Origin: Lachnospiraceae bacterium AC3007
Lineage (GTDB): Bacteria; Bacillota; Clostridia; Lachnospirales; Lachnospiraceae
Direction of reading: 5' to 3'
DNA length: 64,000 bases
Assembly: GCA_000621405.1 (NCBI GenBank)
Contig: KK211272.1
Location: 120,155-184,154 of the forward strand
Shown here: piece by piece, positions 38,522 to 46,800 of the stretch
How positions within the stretch are numbered: position 1 is the first letter of the stretch
Layout of the letters: each line of letters starts with the position of its first letter
Translations under genes and position numbers: made by a program
Notes under the pieces: model-generated
What the model was told of the DNA's origin: nothing
The model's database searches: none
The model's input: only the letters and a program-made list of their open reading frames with translations

Positions 38522-38824
38522 TTATGATTCGATATTGAGTATATCGATAAAGCCTGTAACGTCGAAGATCTCCATGATCTCCTCGTTAGCACCCTTTATG
38601 ATCATGCTTCCGCCTGCGCTGTTCATGCTCTTGTGCGCCGAAAGCAGGACTCTGAGGCCCGCAGATGATATATACTCGATCGATGAAAGGTCAAATACAA
38701 GCTCTTTTATACCGTCCAAAGCGCTCTTAAGCTCAGCTTCAAGATCAGGAGCCGTAGTAGTATCGAGCCTACCCTCGAGAGAAACAGTGAGTTTCTCACC
38801 TTCCGCATTTTTATTGATAGTCAT
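38522..38824 (-). CDS. STAS-domain anti-sigma-factor antagonist-like protein
   Basis: A 100-residue single STAS domain. The phosphorylation loop reads IEYISSAGLRVLLSAHK, with the Ser pair before AGLR that anti-sigma kinases (SpoIIAB/RsbW type) modify in SpoIIAA/RsbV homologues. The start is ATG 38824 with GGAGG; the frame extending to 38869 overlaps tpiA and is rejected. It begins 19 bases after the tpiA stop. No sigma factor or anti-sigma kinase is adjacent, so its partner is elsewhere, and a role outside sigma control cannot be excluded. Confidence 0.87.
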   Translation of the reverse strand: MTINKNAEGEKLTVSLEGRLDTTTAPDLEAELKSALDGIKELVFDLSSIEYISSAGLRVLLSAHKSMNSAGGSMIIKGANEEIMEIFDVTGFIDILNIES

Positions 38825-38843
38825 TACTGGAACCTCCGGTGAT

Positions 38844-39593
38844 TTATTTGTAGTTAACGATCTGGCCAAAATCAGGCTTAAGTGAAGCGCCTCCTACAAG
38901 ACCGCCATCGATATCGGGTTTTGCAAAAAGCTCAGCTGCATTGCCTGCATTCACGGAACCACCGTACTGGATGATGATCGCGTCTGCCACATCATTACCG
39001 TAAAGCTCGCCTATGCAGTCTCTTATGGCCTTGCAGACTTCCTCTGCCTGATCGGAAGTAGCTGTCTTGCCGGTGCCGATAGCCCAGATGGGCTCATAAG
39101 CAATAACAGCCTTTTTAGCCTGATCTGCGGTGATGTTCTGGAAAGCGATCTTGATCTGCATCCTGATCCAGTCGATAGTGATGCCCTGCTCACGCTGGGT
39201 AAGAGACTCACCGCAGCAGATAACGGGAACAAGACCGTGCTCAAAAGCCTTGATGACCTTCTTGTTGACTGTCTCATCAGTCTCTCCGAAATACTCTCTT
39301 CTCTCGGAATGTCCGATGATAACGTGGGTAGCGCCGGAATCTACGATCATGTCAGGTGAGATCTCGCCAGTATATGCGCCCTTCTCTTCGAAGTACATGT
39401 TCTCTGCGCCGACCTTGATGTTCGTACCCTTTACTGCCTCCACTACTGCAGGTATATCGATCGCAGGAACACAGAAAAGAACATCCACGTCGTCTGATGC
39501 CACAAGGGGCTTTAAAGTGTTAACAAGCTCGACAGCCTGGGTGGGAGTCATGTTCATCTTCCAGTTTCCGGCGACTAATTTACGTCTTGCCAT
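38844..39593 (-). CDS. tpiA: Triosephosphate isomerase
   Basis: A 249-residue TIM-barrel enzyme interconverting dihydroxyacetone phosphate and glyceraldehyde 3-phosphate. The catalytic Lys is in AGNWKMN, the His in [13 protein letters not shown] and the Glu in [12 protein letters not shown]; the phosphate loop [10 protein letters not shown] is intact. AGGAGG precedes ATG 39593. It follows pgk by 47 bases in the gap-pgk-tpiA order common in Firmicutes. Confidence 0.97.
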   Translation of the reverse strand: MARRKLVAGNWKMNMTPTQAVELVNTLKPLVASDDVDVLFCVPAIDIPAVVEAVKGTNIKVGAENMYFEEKGAYTGEISPDMIVDSGATHVIIGHSERREYFGETDETVNKKVIKAFEHGLVPVICCGESLTQREQGITIDWIRMQIKIAFQNITADQAKKAVIAYEPIWAIGTGKTATSDQAEEVCKAIRDCIGELYGNDVADAIIIQYGGSVNAGNAAELFAKPDIDGGLVGGASLKPDFGQIVNYK

Positions 39594-39640
39594 GATTAAT
39601 CTTCCTCCTGAAATAATAAAATCCTGAATGCAAATTCTAA

Positions 39641-40876
39641 CTATTTGTTATCCGCAGCGTATACACCGGGAAGTTCCTTACCCTCGAGGAACTCAAGGGA
39701 AGCACCGCCGCCGGTGGAAATATGCGACATCTTATCGGCAAATCCAAGCTGATTGACAGCAGCAGCTGAATCTCCGCCACCTATTATCGTGGTAGCCGAA
39801 GTGTCGGCAAGAGCCTTGGCCACAGCCTTTGTGCCTGCTGCAAGTACAGGATTCTCGAACACGCCCATGGGGCCGTTCCATACAACAGTCTTGGCGCTCT
39901 GGACTGCATCAGCGTAAGCTTTCTGAGTCTCAGGTCCGATATCAAGTCCTTCCTTGTCATCGGGTATCTCATTGGTAGCGCATACAGAAGTAGCTATATC
40001 AGCCTTGTCGATAGGATCAGGGAAACCGTCACATATAACGGTATCCTGGGGAAGAAGAAGCTTCTTGCCGAGCTTATCGGCCTTGGCTATCATCTCCTTG
40101 CAGTAATCAAGCTTTGTATCATCCACAAGGCTCTTTCCTACTTTACCGCCCTGAGCCTTGACGAATGTATATGCCATTCCGCCGCCGATGATCAGAGTGT
40201 CGGCTTTCTCGAGAAGGTTGTCAATAACATTGAGCTTGTCTGCTACCTTTGCTCCTCCGAGGATAGCTACGAACGGACGGACAGGATTCTCGACTGCATT
40301 GCCGAGGAAATCGATCTCCTTCTGCATGAGGTATCCAACTGCATTCGTGCCGCCCTTCTCCGTGATATATTTGGTTACGACAGAAACCGAAGCATGAGGT
40401 CTGTGAGCCGATCCGAAAGCATCACATACATAATCGTCAGCAAGATCAGCAAGTTCCTTTGCGAAAGCTTCGCCTGCCTCTTCGGGCTTTGTCTCTTCCT
40501 TGCCGCGGAATCTTGTATTCTGAAGAAGCACTACATCACCGTCGTTCATGGCTTCAACTGCTGCAGTCGCATCGGAGCCCGTAACGTTATAATCCTTGAT
40601 GAACTTAACGTCCTTGCCGAGCTTTGCCGAAAGAGCCTTTGAAACGGGCTCAAGAGATTCTCCCTCGTTCGGACCGTTCTTAACCTTGCCGAGATGTGAG
40701 CAAAGGATAACACGCGCACCGTCATCAACAAGCTTCTTGATAGTAGGGAGAGCTGCATTGATACGTGTCTCATCAGTGATCTCGCCATTCTTCAGGGGTA
40801 CATTGAAATCGCAGCGAACAAGTACTCTTCTTCCTTTTGCGTTAAGATCATCAACGCTCTTCTTATTAAGTGCCAT
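39641..40876 (-). CDS. pgk: Phosphoglycerate kinase
   Basis: A 411-residue enzyme, slightly longer than the usual 390-400. It makes ATP from 1,3-bisphosphoglycerate in glycolysis. The N-terminal domain has [18 protein letters not shown] and the substrate-binding SHLGK. The C-terminal domain has the nucleotide-binding GGGMAYTF and the hinge [13 protein letters not shown]. The ribosome site AAAGGAGG lies seven bases before ATG 40876, immediately after the gap terminator stem. There is no space for a separate promoter between that stem and the start codon. Confidence 0.97.
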   Translation of the reverse strand: MALNKKSVDDLNAKGRRVLVRCDFNVPLKNGEITDETRINAALPTIKKLVDDGARVILCSHLGKVKNGPNEGESLEPVSKALSAKLGKDVKFIKDYNVTGSDATAAVEAMNDGDVVLLQNTRFRGKEETKPEEAGEAFAKELADLADDYVCDAFGSAHRPHASVSVVTKYITEKGGTNAVGYLMQKEIDFLGNAVENPVRPFVAILGGAKVADKLNVIDNLLEKADTLIIGGGMAYTFVKAQGGKVGKSLVDDTKLDYCKEMIAKADKLGKKLLLPQDTVICDGFPDPIDKADIATSVCATNEIPDDKEGLDIGPETQKAYADAVQSAKTVVWNGPMGVFENPVLAAGTKAVAKALADTSATTIIGGGDSAAAVNQLGFADKMSHISTGGGASLEFLEGKELPGVYAADNK

Positions 40877-40892
40877 ATAAACCTCCTTTGTT

Positions 40893-40921
40893 AAAAAGGT
40901 CCGGTCCTTCTGGACCGGACC
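40893..40921 (-). terminator. Strong intrinsic terminator between gap and pgk
   Basis: On the minus strand GGTCCGGTCC pairs perfectly with GGACCGGACC around AGAA and is followed by TTTTT. It begins 22 bases after the gap stop, and its T-run ends 17 bases before the pgk start codon. The pgk ribosome site follows at once. Confidence 0.9.
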
Positions 40922-40942
40922 TTAAAGTCGCTTATGTCTTTA

Positions 40943-41944
40943 TTATCCTAACTCGCTGAAGTACTTGATCGTACGAACCATCTGAGATGTGTAGGAATTC
41001 TCATTGTCATACCATGAAACAACCTGTACGAGATTGTCTTCGCCGACCATGGTCTGTGTAGCATCAAAGATCGAGCCGTAGGTGCTTCCGATGATATCGC
41101 TAGAAACGATCTCTTCCTCGTTGTAGCCGAAGGACTCGGTAGCAGCAGCCTTCATAGCTGCATTGATCTCTTCCTTTGTAACAGACTTCTCAACGGTAGC
41201 TACGAGGATGGTTGTTGATCCTGTAGGGGTCGGAACTCTCTGAGCTGAGCCGATGAGCTTGCCGTTAAGCTCAGGGATAACAAGGCCGATAGCCTTTGCA
41301 GCGCCGGTAGAGTTGGGAACGATGTTGATCGCGCCTGCTCTTGACCTGCGGAGATCACCCTTCCTCTGAGGTCCGTCAAGGATCATCTGATCGCCTGTGT
41401 AAGCATGGATCGTGCTCATGATACCTGACTTGATGGTAGCCAGATCGTTAAGAGCCTTAGCCATGGGTGCGAGGCAGTTCGTCGTGCATGATGCAGCTGA
41501 GATGATCTTGTCCTCGGGCTTAAGAGTTGTGTGGTTGACATTGTATACGATTGTAGGAAGATCATTGCCTGCGGGTGCAGAGATGACGACCTTTCTTGCT
41601 CCTGCGTTGATATGTGCCTGAGCCTTCTCCTTGGATGTGTAGAAACCAGAGCACTCAAGAACGACATCTACGCCAAGATCGCCCCAAGGGCAGTTATTTG
41701 CGTCAGGCTCCTTGTAGATCTTAAGAGTCTTGCCGTTAACAGTGATGGAATCCTCACCTGCCGAAACCGTATCAGCAAGAGCATACTTGCCCTGGGATGA
41801 ATCATACTTCAGAAGATGTGCGAGCATCTTGGGGGATGTAAGATCGTTGATAGCGACAACCTCATATCCTTCTGCGCCAAACATCTGTCTGAAAGCAAGA
41901 CGTCCGATACGACCGAAACCATTGATTGCAACTTTTACTGCCAT
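40943..41944 (-). CDS. gap: Glyceraldehyde-3-phosphate dehydrogenase
   Basis: A 333-residue NAD-dependent glycolytic enzyme. The Rossmann start is [19 protein letters not shown]. The catalytic Cys is in [15 protein letters not shown], and the phosphate-binding Thr and Arg are in [20 protein letters not shown]. The C-terminus [14 protein letters not shown] is typical. GGAGGG precedes ATG 41944. Its promoter is at 42057-42085, giving a leader of about 105 bases in which I found no known riboswitch. A strong terminator follows the gene. Confidence 0.97.
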   Translation of the reverse strand: MAVKVAINGFGRIGRLAFRQMFGAEGYEVVAINDLTSPKMLAHLLKYDSSQGKYALADTVSAGEDSITVNGKTLKIYKEPDANNCPWGDLGVDVVLECSGFYTSKEKAQAHINAGARKVVISAPAGNDLPTIVYNVNHTTLKPEDKIISAASCTTNCLAPMAKALNDLATIKSGIMSTIHAYTGDQMILDGPQRKGDLRRSRAGAINIVPNSTGAAKAIGLVIPELNGKLIGSAQRVPTPTGSTTILVATVEKSVTKEEINAAMKAAATESFGYNEEEIVSSDIIGSTYGSIFDATQTMVGEDNLVQVVSWYDNENSYTSQMVRTIKYFSELG

Positions 41945-42056
41945 AATGTAAAACCCTCCTGCGAAAAATTATTGAAATTATGTGATAACAGGATACCCTT
42001 GATATCCCAGCTTTCAGCGAAGGACCACTTGCCCGCCTCTTCGCATCAGCCTATCT

Positions 42057-42085
42057 ATAATACTTGATTCTTTATGTTTTTTCAA
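42057..42085 (-). promoter_or_regulatory. Promoter of gap
   Basis: Minus-strand TTGAAA (42080-42085), a 17-base spacer and TATTAT (42057-42062). The predicted start is near 42050. It lies in the 219-base divergent region shared with the PHP phosphatase gene; for the latter I see no convincing promoter. Confidence 0.75.
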
Positions 42086-42163
42086 GTACCATCTGTAGTG
42101 TCCTGCGGGACGATAACCGCTAGAAAATGACATGCTGGGTTATGAATATACGGACTATTATAT

Positions 42164-42982
42164 ATGATAAAATGTGACTGTCATCTGCATAGTGATCTGT
42201 CCACGGACGGGATCTCTCCGATGGAAGAAGAGGTGCTCCGCGCCATTGATCTGGGGCTTGGCACTCTCTGCTTTACCGAGCATAATGACTACGGCACGAA
42301 TCCCGACGGTTCCTTTGTAGTGGACACAGACAGATACTACTCTCTTTTCTCGTCGCTTAAAGAAAAATACGCAGACCGCATCGAGCTGCTCTTCGGGATC
42401 GAGGCCGGTCTTCAGCCGACGGACGGGATAATATCATATTTTACCGACTATCTGAAGGATCACCCTTTCGACTTCATAATAGGATCTTCCCATGTCGTCA
42501 AGAACAAAGATCCGTACTATCCTGTCTTCTTCGAGGATTATCCCGATGACGATTCCGCCTATCGCGCATACTTTGAAGAAGAGCTTGAAAACGCCTCAAT
42601 ATACGGCGATATGTATGATTCCTACGGTCACCTGGACTATATCCTGCGATACGGCAGGAGCGGAAATAAGGGCTTTTCCTATGAAAAATTCGCAGATGTG
42701 CTGGATGCTCTGCTGAAGGAGATAATAAAACACGGCAATGTGATCGAGATCAATACTGCCGGCTTCCGCAAAGGGATGGGACAGCCGAATCCCCATATTG
42801 ACATCATAAGGCGCTACCGTGAACTTGGCGGTCTCCCGCCCACAATAGGATCCGATGCTCATAAGACTGCCGATATGGCAGCTGATTTTGAGAGAGCAGA
42901 ACAGATCCTCCTTGAGGCAGGCTTCAGGACCTACTCTGTCTTCCGTTCGCGAAAACGTTACGAGATCGATCCGGCAGGCTAA
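42164..42982 (+). CDS. PHP-domain phosphatase, HisJ (histidinol-phosphatase) family
   Basis: A 272-residue PHP metal-dependent phosphoesterase. The metal site motifs are present in order: CDCHLHSDLSTDG (HxH), FTEHND, GSSHVV, DILGH-like YGHLDYIL and the final GSDAHKTADM. This set matches HisJ, which removes phosphate from L-histidinol phosphate, but no other his gene is near and related PHP proteins act on other phosphates, so I do not assign a symbol. ATG 42164 has no clear ribosome site. It is divergent from gap and convergent with the acyltransferase gene. Confidence 0.83.
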   Translation: MIKCDCHLHSDLSTDGISPMEEEVLRAIDLGLGTLCFTEHNDYGTNPDGSFVVDTDRYYSLFSSLKEKYADRIELLFGIEAGLQPTDGIISYFTDYLKDHPFDFIIGSSHVVKNKDPYYPVFFEDYPDDDSAYRAYFEEELENASIYGDMYDSYGHLDYILRYGRSGNKGFSYEKFADVLDALLKEIIKHGNVIEINTAGFRKGMGQPNPHIDIIRRYRELGGLPPTIGSDAHKTADMAADFERAEQILLEAGFRTYSVFRSRKRYEIDPAG

Positions 42983-43034
42983 GATCAAAAAGAGTCTGAT
43001 CAGATCACGATCCCTCAATCCACATCAGAATGAT

Positions 43035-44147
43035 TCATGCATCCTGTTTCCTGATCCTTCCGAACAACAATGTTAGGAACGCAAGGATCATATCAGTAAC
43101 TTTCTTGAGGATAACTGCAGCAATGGATATGACTCCAAGGATCGGGAAGAAAAGAAGAATGCTTCCGATGAAGTTAAACTCATGCCCTGCAAGATTGCTC
43201 ATTATCTTTTGAATGATCACATGATGCACAAGGAAAAAGGCAAAGGAATATTTGCTGAAAAAGCCTATCACCGCATCATATACCTTAGGCTCTCTCCTGT
43301 CTCTTATGCTGTCTATAGATACCGAGATGTATGAAAGGATAAAATAATAGCATACGGACAAAAGATAAGTGTCCATCATCACGCCAATGAACGGGATCGG
43401 GACAAAATTAAGAACGATCGCTGCAGCAAGCGACACGATGAAGCTTACCCTGTTGATGATCTTTCTTCCGGCTTTGATGAAAAGCATGCCCGTCCAGAAA
43501 GGCAGTATGCACGTGAACATATGGATATTATCCGAGATCATGACCCATTGATTATACGGTGCCAAGAACGGAATGCCTCTTCTTACCACATTGAACGCAA
43601 ACAGCAGTACAAGGATCACCGTGGTGATCTTCGGTATCTTCTTAAGACACCACTGCAGCAGCGGATAAAGAAGATAAAGCATCACGATGGCACCGAGGAA
43701 CCACTCTCCCACCGTATAATAATTAAGTCCCCTGTACATGAAGTATCCGTCGATCCCGAAGAAGGTAAACCAGAGCTTGCTATAGGGACCGCCCCAGTTA
43801 AAGAGCCAGCCGAATGAGATCACGTTCACCATATACATGATGAACCAGGCCACATAGAATATCGGGAATATGGAAAGCCACCGCTTTTTGTAAAAATCAA
43901 GTACTCCGCCCTTTCCTCTTACTGTGGTAAGCCTGTCTTCCCAGTTATATAGAAGCGCTCCGCCGGACAGCATGAAGAAAAGAGCGACAAAGGGTGAGCC
44001 CGATGTCCCGTTCGCATTGAACATGATATCAAAGAAATCGCCCTTCATCCCGAATTCAAAGAAACTGTAATCAAAATGATACAGTGTCACATACAGAGCA
44101 GATACAGCCCTTATCAGATCAAATTCATTCCGTCTTTCTTTCCTCAA
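43035..44147 (-). CDS. Acyltransferase family 3 membrane protein
   Basis: A 370-residue protein with about ten TM helices and the acyltransferase-3 N-terminus RNEFDLIRAVSALYVTLYHFDYSFF (family pattern R..ld.lRa.a...Vv..H, with the catalytic-type His present). A second mark is FFMLSGGALLY. Such proteins O-acetylate sugars of cell-surface polymers or exported small molecules. The TTG start at 44147 is supported by GGAGG six bases upstream. It overlaps the 3' end of mnmA by 23 bases, so it is probably read from the same mRNA. The target polymer cannot be told. Confidence 0.85.
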   Translation of the reverse strand: MRKERRNEFDLIRAVSALYVTLYHFDYSFFEFGMKGDFFDIMFNANGTSGSPFVALFFMLSGGALLYNWEDRLTTVRGKGGVLDFYKKRWLSIFPIFYVAWFIMYMVNVISFGWLFNWGGPYSKLWFTFFGIDGYFMYRGLNYYTVGEWFLGAIVMLYLLYPLLQWCLKKIPKITTVILVLLFAFNVVRRGIPFLAPYNQWVMISDNIHMFTCILPFWTGMLFIKAGRKIINRVSFIVSLAAAIVLNFVPIPFIGVMMDTYLLSVCYYFILSYISVSIDSIRDRREPKVYDAVIGFFSKYSFAFFLVHHVIIQKIMSNLAGHEFNFIGSILLFFPILGVISIAAVILKKVTDMILAFLTLLFGRIRKQDA

Positions 44148-45231
44148 TGATACCTCCGCAGGCTATCATGTCATCATCATAAAGGACAGCCGCCTGTCCT
44201 GGAGTTACGGCCCGGACTTCCTTCTCAAACCTGACCTCAAGCCTGTCCTTATCGATCCTCTTTACCATGCACCACTCTCCCGGGTGCGCATATCTTATCT
44301 TTCCGAAAAGCCGTCTTTCGTCTCCCACCCTGAATCTGTCCGGAGAAAGAGACATGAAATTAACGCTTTTCACCGTCAGATGATCCGTATATACATCCCT
44401 GTCTTCCCCAATGACCACTTCATTCGTATCGCTTCTGATATCGCTTACGAACACATGACGGCCCATTGCGAGATTAAGGCCTCTTCTCTGCCCTATCGTA
44501 TAGTGCGTGATGCCTTTATGAGTTCCGAGCTTTCTTCCGTCAGATGTTACAAAATCTCCCGGTGGAGGAGTGAGATCAGGAGCCTCTCTTTCAATAAAAC
44601 CCGCATAGTCATTATCCTGGATAAAGCAAATCTCCTGCGAGTCCTTCTTGTCACTCACGGGAAGACCGGCCTCACGCGCGATCTGCCTTACTTCTGTCTT
44701 TTCATAGCCTCCCAGAGGGAACAGAGTATGTGACAGCTGATCCTGAGTCAGACTGTACAGGACATAGGTCTGATCCTTATTGGTGCTCAAAGAGCGTTCT
44801 ATGGCATATCTTCCTTCGGGCAGTTCTCTGATCCTCGCATAATGACCGGTAGCGATATGATCGTATCCAAGGGACAGGGCATGATCAAGAAGCGACTCCC
44901 ATTTAACATATCTGTTGCAGACTATGCAGGGATTCGGAGTGCGGCCGTGCACATATTCATCTATGAAATCGGCAATGACCCTTTCTTTGAATATATCCTT
45001 GAAGTTGACGGTCTTATGAGGGATCCCGATGATATCACAGACTTTTTTTGCATCGTCCACAGCGGACAGAGTACAGCAGCCGTCCGATCTTGCGATCTCA
45101 AACAGGCCCTCATCCAGCCATATCTGCATCGTGACTCCGAGGACATCATAGCCCTCCCGCTTCAGCATCAGGGCTGCTACCGATGAATCAACGCCGCCGC
45201 TCATCGCAACGACGACTTTCTTATTACCCAT
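44125..45231 (-). CDS. mnmA: tRNA-specific 2-thiouridylase MnmA
   Basis: A 368-residue PP-loop enzyme that thiolates U34 of tRNA-Lys, -Glu and -Gln. The ATP-binding P-loop is AMSGGVDSSVAALML near the start. The catalytic Cys pair is in NPCIVCNRYVKW and DSQEICFI, and DKKDSQEICFIQDND and NKDQTYVLYSL are family signatures. I prefer ATG 45231 (MGNKKVVVAMSGG); an ATG at 45255 would add eight unusual residues. It is divergent from the permease gene at 45316. The sulfur donor gene (iscS-like) is not in the window. Confidence 0.95.
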   Translation of the reverse strand: MGNKKVVVAMSGGVDSSVAALMLKREGYDVLGVTMQIWLDEGLFEIARSDGCCTLSAVDDAKKVCDIIGIPHKTVNFKDIFKERVIADFIDEYVHGRTPNPCIVCNRYVKWESLLDHALSLGYDHIATGHYARIRELPEGRYAIERSLSTNKDQTYVLYSLTQDQLSHTLFPLGGYEKTEVRQIAREAGLPVSDKKDSQEICFIQDNDYAGFIEREAPDLTPPPGDFVTSDGRKLGTHKGITHYTIGQRRGLNLAMGRHVFVSDIRSDTNEVVIGEDRDVYTDHLTVKSVNFMSLSPDRFRVGDERRLFGKIRYAHPGEWCMVKRIDKDRLEVRFEKEVRAVTPGQAAVLYDDDMIACGGIIEERKTE

Positions 45232-45315
45232 AACTCTTTGACCAAGGTTCAACATTGATATATCATATTACCACAATATCTGTAAGAAGGCGAAAACCCG
45301 GGAGACAAAGAAATT

Positions 45316-46584
45316 ATGAAGACTGTTGCCATAATACTGTTTATACTTATGTATGTACTGCTCATAGCTCTTCCAAAAAGAAGAGCTGTAGTTGCTCTTG
45401 CCACCGCCCTGATCTACTTGGTTTCCGGAATACTTCCGATAGGAAAGCTTCCGACCGCGATAGACTGGAATGTACTGCTGATGATACTCGGCACTCTCCT
45501 GCTCGTCGATTATTTCATAGAATCCAACATGCCGCACTTCATAGCGGATAAGCTGCTGGCCATAGCACCGAATGTAATGTGGGTCACGATACTTATGTCT
45601 CTCTTCTCGGGGATCATATCAGCCTTCATAGATAATGTCGCGACTCTTCTCATGGTAGCTCCCGTGGGACTCGCCGTATGTAAAAAGCTTAAGATCAATC
45701 CGGTACCGATGATCATATCGATAGCAGTATCCTCCAATCTCCAGGGAGCTGCGACGCTTGTCGGTGATACCACGTCGATCATGCTCGCATCCTATGCAAG
45801 GATGGACTTCAACGATTTCTTCTGGATGCACGGAAAGCCGGGCATCTTTTTCGCCGTGGAACTTGGAGCCCTGGTGACTGTCCCGATCATGATGATACTC
45901 TTCAGGAAGGACAGAGAGCCGATAGGCGAGACAGAAAAGACTGTGGTAAAGGATTATATTCCCACCATAATGATGGTGCTCCATGTCGTCCTGCTTATCG
46001 CTGCATCATTTTTCCCAAATAAACCGGAGATCACAAACGGCGTCATATGCATGGGCTGCGGGATAATAGGAGTCATATGGGAATTCATCCTCGACAGAGA
46101 TAAGGACCGGCTTGTAAGGATAATGAAGAATCTAGACTACGATACTCTGCTTCTGCTCACCGGTCTTTTTACCGTGATCGCAGGGATCACCGAAGTCGGT
46201 CTTATAGATGATCTTGCTGCATTCATTGCTTCCACCGGAGGCAATAACCTCTTTTTGATGTTTACTATCATAGTATGGGGATCCATGCTGATCTCCGCAT
46301 TCATTGACAATATCCCCTACGTCGCCACGATGCTCCCTGTGTTGCAGGGTGTGACTCTGGCCATGGGAGTGGAGCCGTATCTTCTGTACTTCGGTCTCTT
46401 GTGCGGTGCGACACTTGGCGGAAATATCACCCCCGTCGGCGCAAGCTGCAACATCGCGGGAGTAGGAATGCTCAGAAAAGAAGGACATGAAGTAAGCTTC
46501 TTTGATTTTGCCAGGATAGGGATACCGTTCACGGTGGCGGCAACTCTGGCGGCATATGTATATCTGTGGATATTCTGGAGATGA
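45316..46584 (+). CDS. SLC13/ArsB/NhaD-type permease (IT superfamily)
   Basis: A 422-residue membrane protein with about 11 TM helices. It has two inverted halves, each with the family motif: GIISAFIDNVATLLMVAPVG in the first and MLISAFIDNIPYVATMLPVL in the second. Two matching Gly/Ser-rich loops follow (SSNLQGAATLVGDTTSIML; GATLGGNITPVGASCNIAG). It belongs to the ion-transporter superfamily that includes ArsB, NhaD and dicarboxylate carriers; the substrate (anion, arsenite or Na+/H+) is not decidable. No arsR or arsC is adjacent, so arsenite is not favoured. ATG 45316 has a GGGAGA ribosome site. A palindromic repeat starts 7 bases after the stop. Confidence 0.85.
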   Translation: MKTVAIILFILMYVLLIALPKRRAVVALATALIYLVSGILPIGKLPTAIDWNVLLMILGTLLLVDYFIESNMPHFIADKLLAIAPNVMWVTILMSLFSGIISAFIDNVATLLMVAPVGLAVCKKLKINPVPMIISIAVSSNLQGAATLVGDTTSIMLASYARMDFNDFFWMHGKPGIFFAVELGALVTVPIMMILFRKDREPIGETEKTVVKDYIPTIMMVLHVVLLIAASFFPNKPEITNGVICMGCGIIGVIWEFILDRDKDRLVRIMKNLDYDTLLLLTGLFTVIAGITEVGLIDDLAAFIASTGGNNLFLMFTIIVWGSMLISAFIDNIPYVATMLPVLQGVTLAMGVEPYLLYFGLLCGATLGGNITPVGASCNIAGVGMLRKEGHEVSFFDFARIGIPFTVAATLAAYVYLWIFWR

Positions 46585-46590
46585 AAGAAC

Positions 46591-46669
46591 AAGACAGCGA
46601 CAAGACAGTAGGGACGGTTCTTATTGTCTTGCCGAATGGCAAGACAAAAGAACCGTCCCTCTGTCTTGT
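46591..46669. repeat. Palindromic repeat with GGGACGGTTCT core, copy 2
   Basis: Arms 46601-46633 and 46638-46669 are near-perfect reverse complements (two single-base differences in length) around a GAAT loop. A remnant of an extra left arm (AAGACAGCGA, 46591-46600) precedes them. It separates the plus-strand permease gene from minus-strand tRNA-Thr and could end transcription of both. Confidence 0.85.
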
Positions 46670-46685
46670 TTCCCATATATTGAAC

Positions 46686-46758
<73 letters not shown>

Positions 46759-46800
46759 ATCTTAAACGCCCGATTATGATATCATCCGAAGTCCTATGCG

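Noticed and set aside
41945-42163. Riboswitch in the gap leader
   Set aside because: The 105-base leader has no recognisable riboswitch core; only a promoter is supported.
45316-46584. Arsenite efflux pump ArsB
   Set aside because: The fold family fits, but no arsR, arsC or arsA is nearby and the superfamily includes several other substrates.
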